In this document: one piece after another, positions 1-5,400 of the stretch | Position numbering within the stretch: position 1 is the first letter of the stretch | How the letters are laid out: each line of letters opens with the position of its first letter | Assembly (NCBI GenBank): GCA_964355675.1 | Contig: CAYHEC010000055.1 | Location: 1 to 14,700, forward strand | Length of the DNA stretch: 14,700 bases | Reading direction: 5' to 3' | Origin: CAMBDS01 sp964355675 | Lineage (GTDB): Bacteria > Electryoneota > AABM5-125-24 > Hatepunaeales > Hatepunaeaceae | The notes under the pieces: generated by a model | What the model saw: only the letters and a program-made list of their open reading frames with translations | Database searches by the model: none | What the model was told of the DNA's origin: nothing | Made by a program: the position numbers and the translations under genes

Positions 1-250
1 AGTATTATTAAATCCTATAATAGGAATATTTCAAAGAACTCGTCCTCACCCTGCGCCACGCATGATAATATTGCTGTGGGGGACTGTTGCCGAAATCCCA
101 AATGATGAAATATAGTGGTGTGTAGCCCGATCAGCTTTGCTGGGCGGGCAGGATTTAAGCACCAAATAGTGGTGTGTAGCCCGATCAGCTTTGCTGGGCG
201 GGCAGGATTTAAGCACAAATATTGGGTCCCATCCAGCAAAGCTGTGCGGG
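1..250. other. Gene-free, repeat-containing stretch
   Basis: I see no credible gene here. Open frames on both strands run through the tandem repeats and translate them, so they are read as artefacts. The left part (1-110) is AT-rich. Its segment 81-103 resembles the complement of 260-281, with about 19 of 23 positions matching once a one-base gap is allowed. The stretch therefore looks like a mosaic of dispersed repeat fragments lying downstream of the biotin carrier gene. Confidence 0.6.
112..216 (+). repeat. Tandem pair of 51-bp hairpin repeats
   Basis: Bases 112-162 and 166-216 are identical over 51 bp, with a period of 54 and three bases (CAA) between them. Each copy holds a hairpin: GCCCGATCAGC, loop TTT, GCTGGGCGGGC, at 125-149 and 179-203. 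The 11-bp stem has one A/G mismatch and one T-G wobble. The structure resembles a REP-type (repetitive extragenic palindromic) element. Perfect identity suggests recent duplication or ongoing homogenisation. Only two copies are present and there is no real spacer, so it is not a CRISPR. Confidence 0.85.
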
Positions 251-252
251 CT
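231..252 (-). repeat. Inverted partial copy of the hairpin repeat
   Basis: On the minus strand this 22-base segment matches positions 124-145 of the first repeat unit at 18 of 22 bases: AGCCCG, two differing bases, CAGCTTTGCTGG, two differing bases. It keeps the CAGC-TTT-GCTG hairpin core. It lies in opposite orientation to the tandem pair and covers two of the three bases of the stop codon of the biotin carrier gene. Confidence 0.6.
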
Positions 253-793
253 AAACGCTATTTGTGTTTGGGCAACAGCCCTGTGGTTTTATCGTTAACA
301 GATTCTGCCCCTTTTCAACAGATTGTCCTGAAACTATAAATATTTCGGTAACAACCCCACTGACGGTAGCTCTTATCTCATTTTCCATCTTCATCGCTTC
401 GATTATCACAACTCCCGCCCCTTTTTCGATAAACTTCCCGATTTCGGTTTCAATTTTGACTATCAATCCCGGCATCGGTGCGCTGATTTTTCCAGTTGAG
501 ACTGCTTTTCCACTCGAGGAGCCGTCATTTCGACCCAATCGTGCTCGAGCCTCATCCGTAACCGAAGCCTTCAAATCCTGTTCATTGGTTCGGACAGTCC
601 ACCCTTCCTCCTCTTGAACCGTCTCTACCGAGAAACAACGCCCGTTAATCAGAAGGGTACTCTGACCCCCAACAGATCCGGTACGAAAGTTGAAATCCAT
701 TTCCACGCCATTTATCAAAACCTTTCCTGAGTTCTCTGTGGTGGGAAGAGTAACAAAGATTTTTTCGCCTACGATTTCTACGATTTGGTTCAT
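251..793 (-). CDS. Biotin carboxyl carrier protein (acyl-CoA carboxylase biotinyl subunit)
   Basis: This 180-residue protein carries the biotin prosthetic group of a biotin-dependent carboxylase or decarboxylase, such as an acetyl/propionyl-CoA or methylmalonyl-CoA enzyme. It shuttles CO2 between the two catalytic subunits in the cytoplasm. Residues 1-90 form a beta-rich region like the segment ahead of the carrier domain in propionyl-CoA carboxylase alpha-type proteins. Residues 91-101 are a short Ser/Gly/Lys linker. Residues 102-169 are the biotinyl domain, with the hallmark EAMKMEN; Lys135 is the expected biotinylation site. The family normally ends about one residue after the last strand (LLTIKP, 165-170). 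Here a ten-residue tail with two Cys (171-180) follows, and it is encoded by repeat-like DNA. ATG is chosen as start, with no clear Shine-Dalgarno. No carboxylase or carboxyltransferase gene is adjacent, so the substrate cannot be assigned. Confidence 0.9.
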   Translation of the reverse strand: MNQIVEIVGEKIFVTLPTTENSGKVLINGVEMDFNFRTGSVGGQSTLLINGRCFSVETVQEEEGWTVRTNEQDLKASVTDEARARLGRNDGSSSGKAVSTGKISAPMPGLIVKIETEIGKFIEKGAGVVIIEAMKMENEIRATVSGVVTEIFIVSGQSVEKGQNLLTIKPQGCCPNTNSV

Positions 794-1106
794 TAGGTAT
801 GTTTCGATTAGGATTATCTTTCTTGCATCTGTAATTTAACGACGCAATTGCATTGTGCAATGAATCAGTCCTGAAAAATTGATCTTCCTCACGGATAGAG
901 TTATTCTTCTCATTTTCCGGCTCAGGGACTTGACATGTGACCCTTGACACATTAACTTGGTTCTCGACTCAGGCGATTCGGTGCTTCCTTCCTTTCTTGT
1001 CTGATTACTGCCTCTTGAAATCCCCTGAAAACAAGGGCCGGCTGTTTACAACTTTATCGTAACGTCATCGTTATTCGCCAATTATATAACCTTCGGATAT
1101 TTTCTA
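794..1106. other. Divergent intergenic region
   Basis: These 313 bases separate the minus-strand biotin carrier gene from the plus-strand M23 gene and must hold both promoters. A perfect 6-bp inverted repeat, ATTGCA-TTG-TGCAAT, lies at 847-861. A duplicated TTGACA box lies at 930-949. A TATAAC hexamer at 1085-1090 is a possible -10 element 16 bases before the M23 start. On the minus strand GATAAT (818-813) could be a -10 for the carrier gene. None of these has a convincing partner at standard spacing, so transcription starts are not assigned. A minus-strand open frame covering part of this region is not coding-like. Confidence 0.5.
929..952 (+). promoter_or_regulatory. Duplicated TTGACA box
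   Basis: CTTGACATGT (929-938) and CTTGACACAT (943-952) form a direct repeat with a 14-base period. Each contains a consensus -35 hexamer. No good -10 hexamer stands 16-18 bases downstream of either: TAACTT at 953-958 matches only three of six. The pair could therefore be a regulator site rather than a promoter. Confidence 0.25.
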
Positions 1107-2033
1107 TTGCCTAACCGGAACGGATATCGCTTAATGCTGGTCGCTGATGGCTCAACGAAGATGCGCTCAATGCGCATGTCTCGTCGTGTCGTTGTTGTTG
1201 GCAGTGTGGCGTTGTTTGTTTTGGTGACGTTGACCACGATTGGGACAAGCAGACTCATAGCAAAATATATGACTCGTCAGGCGATGTCCTCGGTACTGGA
1301 AGAGAATCGAACTTTGCACCAGCAGATCGGTGGATTAACGGAGCGGTTTGATGAAGTTCAGGGTGAAATGTTGTCACTGGCCAAAAGTGATGATGCTTTG
1401 CGATTGCTCGCAGATCTACCCCGCATCGACCTTGATGTCCGTGCCGTTGGTGTCGGAGGAACTGTAGCGCCCAATTCTGACCTTGGTTCTTCGAATCCCG
1501 ATGTTGACTATTTAACGCTCGATCTTGACAAGTTAGAGCGGGAAATCCAGCTCCAGAAAGAAAGTTATATTGAGATCGAGAGTCGGATTAAAGATCGACA
1601 GGATCTAATTAATCATACTCCTTCCATCAGGCCGACTGATAAGGGATACTTCACATCAGGTTACGGGATTAGAAAAGACCCATTTAATGGAAGGCCGACG
1701 CATCACAACGGTCTTGATATCTCGGTTGAGCGTGGAACCCCCATCGTTTCGACAGCTGACGGTTCAGTCATCTTTGCCAAAGCTACGCCGGGACTTGGTA
1801 AACTTATTGTTGTCGATCATGGCTATGGCTTTCGAACCGCCTACGGACATTTATCATCGATCAATGTCAATAAAGGGCAAACCGTTAAACGTGGACAAAA
1901 AATGGGTTTAACTGGTTCATCTGGCAGATCCACCGCTCCACATCTTCACTACGAAGTTCACGTCAATGATCACGTTGTGGACCCGCGCGATTTCTTCTTG
2001 GATGGTTCCGAAGACATTGCCACTTTAAGGTGA
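1107..2033 (+). CDS. M23-family (LytM/NlpD-type) peptidase, membrane-anchored
   Basis: This 308-residue predicted zinc metallopeptidase, or its regulatory relative, acts on peptidoglycan peptide bridges in the periplasm. A short basic N-terminus (YRLMLVADGSTKMRSMRMSRR) precedes one membrane segment at about residues 28-44. A coiled-coil-like stretch follows (about 60-95), and a second lies at about 135-165. The M23 domain spans about 178-298. Metal and catalytic residues are present: His200 and Asp204 (HNGLD), His247 (YGHLS), and His279/His281 (HLH). The domain is therefore likely to be active. The start is TTG at 1107, chosen because GYRLMLV-type N-termini are usual in such proteins. An in-frame ATG at 1134 is the alternative and would still keep the anchor. 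No strong Shine-Dalgarno is seen for either. The gene stands alone and ends at an intrinsic terminator. Confidence 0.88.
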   Translation: MPNRNGYRLMLVADGSTKMRSMRMSRRVVVVGSVALFVLVTLTTIGTSRLIAKYMTRQAMSSVLEENRTLHQQIGGLTERFDEVQGEMLSLAKSDDALRLLADLPRIDLDVRAVGVGGTVAPNSDLGSSNPDVDYLTLDLDKLEREIQLQKESYIEIESRIKDRQDLINHTPSIRPTDKGYFTSGYGIRKDPFNGRPTHHNGLDISVERGTPIVSTADGSVIFAKATPGLGKLIVVDHGYGFRTAYGHLSSINVNKGQTVKRGQKMGLTGSSGRSTAPHLHYEVHVNDHVVDPRDFFLDGSEDIATLR

Positions 2034-2077
2034 CCTCTTTACTCTCTTTCGTGAGAGTTCGTTCGAACGTGAAAATT

Positions 2078-2102
2078 AAGGGTTCCCTTGGAACCCTTTT
2101 TT
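2078..2102 (+). terminator. Intrinsic terminator after the M23 gene
   Basis: A perfect 9-bp stem, AAGGGTTCC / GGAACCCTT, with a three-base loop (CTT) is followed by a run of T that overlaps the end of the stem (2097-2102). It lies 45 bases after the M23 stop codon. A smaller inverted repeat, ACTCTC/GAGAGT, is at 2041-2058. Confidence 0.9.
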
Positions 2103-2412
2103 ATTGCCGTTCCTTTTGTCTGGCGTCACAATGTTTTTCAAAATTTGCACGATCTTGATTATCTGAATGCGCATTATGCACAGCTACGATTCAGCTGAAT
2201 TGCAATTATGATCTCAATCGTGCAAGGGGTTTGTCAAATCAGTCATTTAAGTTACTGCACGATTTTTGCACATGATTTCCTATTGCGTCATCCGTTGTTG
2301 TTAATCATACTAAAGCTCTTCGATACGCCCGAACCAGCTTTCAGTAGCCAAGCTTCGACATCTTGAATTTAAATCTCTGAATTTTTCTCTCTAACATCTT
2401 AGGTCAGGTAAT
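2103..2412 (+). promoter_or_regulatory. Leader/regulatory region of the C25-type gene, with three TGCACGAT boxes
   Basis: This AT-rich region holds the octamer TGCACGAT at 2146-2153 and 2256-2263, and in inverted orientation at 2217-2224. The first and inverted copies match further (TTGCACGAT on each strand). A 10-bp palindrome, AATTGCAATT, sits between them at 2198-2207. Such clustering suggests binding sites for a dimeric regulator, although no -35/-10 pair can be placed with confidence. Near the start codon, AGG at 2401-2403 lies nine bases before ATG 2413 and is a plausible ribosome binding site. Confidence 0.4.
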
Positions 2413-5400
2413 ATGAAGTATCTCGTCGCAGTTGCCACCGTTATTTTCCTCCTGGTTCAAACAGGTATGGCTCAGATTCAACTGGAAGCGACCCCGGTCG
2501 ATGTACAGCTTTCAAGCCGTCCTGATGGTATGGGAGTTAAATTCGTTGCAAACAACGTCGATCCGGCTATTGTAACAAAAGCTGGGGCAACGTACCAAGC
2601 GTTCACTATTCCGGGTGAAGGGACGACTTTCGAGCTTGACAGACCGATTTTACCAGCCATTAGTCGTTTTGTTATCATCGATTCCGAAGCTGGTTTCGAT
2701 TTTCATACCGAATCAGATCCGCCTGTCCGCATTAAAGCTGTGGCTCCTCCGGCGTTATGTGATGATGAAAAAGTTATGCCAACTCCCGGCGAAATGACCG
2801 GACTTTATCCGCCTAATTTTGCCGAAGTTACTGAGCCGGTGATAATCCGTGGCGTTAGAATGGTGAAGATCACCACTTTCCCCTATCAATATGACTCGTC
2901 CACCGGTGATTTTATTCATCGTCGAAACATCCAAACAGATATTAGTTACAACGACCAACCTCCTGTAAATCCCGTTATTAACCCAAAGCGCCCACACCGC
3001 AGTAAGGAATTTCTGAAATTCATCAGAGCTTTTGCGGTCAATGGTGATGAAATTGTTCGAGACGACCCCGATTTCCCCGATGATTACACCGGACATTATC
3101 TCGTTGTGGCGCACACCGATGCCCTGCTTTGGCATCAATCCTTCATCGAGTGGCGCCGCAAAGCCGGTTATAAGATGGATATTATCGCCCTAAGCGCCAA
3201 TGACGCCCTGAACACCGGAGCGATTCTGAACGCTATCCGCGCCAAATATAATCAATATGTCAACGCTGGCAAAGAACCGTTCGATGAGCTTCTCTTGATC
3301 GGCGACCGCAACGGCTACGACAATCTGACTGTTGGTCCTGTTAATCAGCTTGCCGCAGACCGCGGCGAGACGATCTGGGGCGGCCCTGACCACGCCGATT
3401 ATAAGCTCGCTCTTCTCGACGGAAACGATAATTTGCCGGATGTAGGCTTCGGACGATTTCCTTCAGGGAGTCAAAGCGTCGCCAATCTGGTTGTCGGACG
3501 AACGCTTGCCTATGAGATGAACCCCAGCATGCAGAATCCGGCATGGTTCACCCGCGGGCTAAATTACTCGCAACACTGGGGGAACGGCGTCGAAACTGCC
3601 TGGCATATTACTATCCACACAAACGCCCGCTGGGGCGAAGAGGTCTTGAAGAGCCTCGGATTCAATGACGTTCGTTATTATGAAAATATTGAGTGGGATC
3701 AACAGGGAAACACTATCGGCCCCGTCATCCGTGACGCATTAAACGCCGGCTCGAATCTCTTGGTTGGCAGAGCTGAAAATTATTACTGGCGCGGTGGATT
3801 TCAAGGCGTCAACGCCAACACGGTTTTCCCGATTAATATCTGTGTGTCGGGGCATGGCGAATGGACTGCCTGGAATATGTTTCGAACCGTCGAAGGCAAC
3901 ACCCTTAGAGGTCCCGTCGCGGCGACATTCGGCTGGGGAGGCCCTCCAACTGCTTCATCCAGCTATGTCTGGATGCAAATGGTGAATGGAACGCTATTAA
4001 AGGATATGCCGCTCGGTTGGTCTCGGACGTATGCAATCACATCGATTGAGAGATACTTCGCAAATATCAATGTCGGGCAGTCGTTATACGGTCAAGTTAA
4101 GACCGATATCGATATGCATGGCGATCCCGGCATTCAACCATGGCTCGGTGTTCCGAAACTGTTACAGCTTACTACCCCGCAAACTGTTTCGCCTGCTGTT
4201 GGTATGATCGAAGCGCGTGTCACGACTGCACAAGGCGGCAATCCCGCTCCCGATGTGCAGGTAACGCTCTATCATCAGGGCAATATGCCTCTCAATAACG
4301 CTGGGCAGTATGCCAGTTATGCTGACTTCATCCGGAAAATCGGTTACACCGATTCGAATGGAATCGTCAGATTCTCTCTTGTTGACGAAACCTTAATTGC
4401 CGGAAAACCACTTTATATCACGGCGACCGGAAGAGACATAAAACCGGTTCTTGACACGATCGATGTCGCTATACCACGCTCCGGAATAGAGTTGTCAGAT
4501 TACAGTGTAAGCGAAGTCGAGGGGAATGGGAATAATGTTGCGAACCCATCTGAAGTGATCGATGTTTCACTTACAGCGATCAATCTCGGTAATCGCGATG
4601 CGGTTGCGAATGTCCATGGAATTGTTACATCGCTTTCGCCTTTCTTGACAGTAGAAAATAATGATATCGCATTCGGCGATATGAACGCTGGCGCCAATGC
4701 CGACGGCGATGCGCCGGTTCGTGTGACGCTTTCACCTCGCTGCCCCGATTCTGAAAGCCGTCCGCTACTCCAGCCTCAACTTTTGGTTACCTTCATTTCC
4801 GGTAATATCACCTGGAAAACAATTCTAAATCTTACGACGTCTGCACCTCATTTTAAACTCATTCGGGCCATCCCGGGCGGAAATATTGTTCAAGTTCAAG
4901 CGCGTAATTTCGACCTCGATCTCGACAACGTTGGCACCAAAGCCTCTGGCGTGATGACCGCACGACTTTCCTCGTTGGGGATTGGCGTTACTGTAATTCG
5001 AGAGACGGCTACCTATCCATCCATTGCTATCGGCGCTCATTCCAGAATCCAGGGAAATCAATTTTCCATAACCGGTAACCAGATCGCAATTCCTGGATCC
5101 AAATGCCCCATGATGTTAGTAATGTCAAACGAAGCCGGTTTCCGCGATACAGTTAATTTTGAATTACAAATCAGCACTCCCCGCGCAAACGCTCCACAAG
5201 GGCCTGACGCTTACGGATATATCGCCTTCGATGATACTGATCAAGACTGGGACATAGCCCCAACCTATGATTGGGAAGAGATCAATCCTAACGACAATAA
5301 CGCCGAATTCGAGGGGAATTTACTGAACTTCCGTTGGCAGTCGGTGAATGACATCGGCGAAGCCTTAGCGGTTAATCTCAGTTTCGAAACCCAGTTTTAC

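Noticed and set aside
112..216. Possible CRISPR array
   Set aside because: There are only two units, separated by three bases rather than a spacer of about 30 bases, and no cas gene is present.
15..339. Open frames on both strands across the tandem repeat
   Set aside because: Each simply translates the two 51-bp repeat copies (a repeated CLNPARPAKLIGLHTTI or its opposite-strand reading). Neither has a domain or start signal, so they are not called as genes.
645..950. Minus-strand frame of 101 codons upstream of the biotin carrier gene
   Set aside because: It overlaps the carrier gene in another frame, is rich in Asn/Arg/Lys without a recognisable fold, and is best read as a shadow frame.
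2103..2412. Riboswitch or small RNA in the long leader before the C25-type gene
   Set aside because: I see scattered short inverted repeats but no known riboswitch core or paired structure ending in a T run before the start codon.
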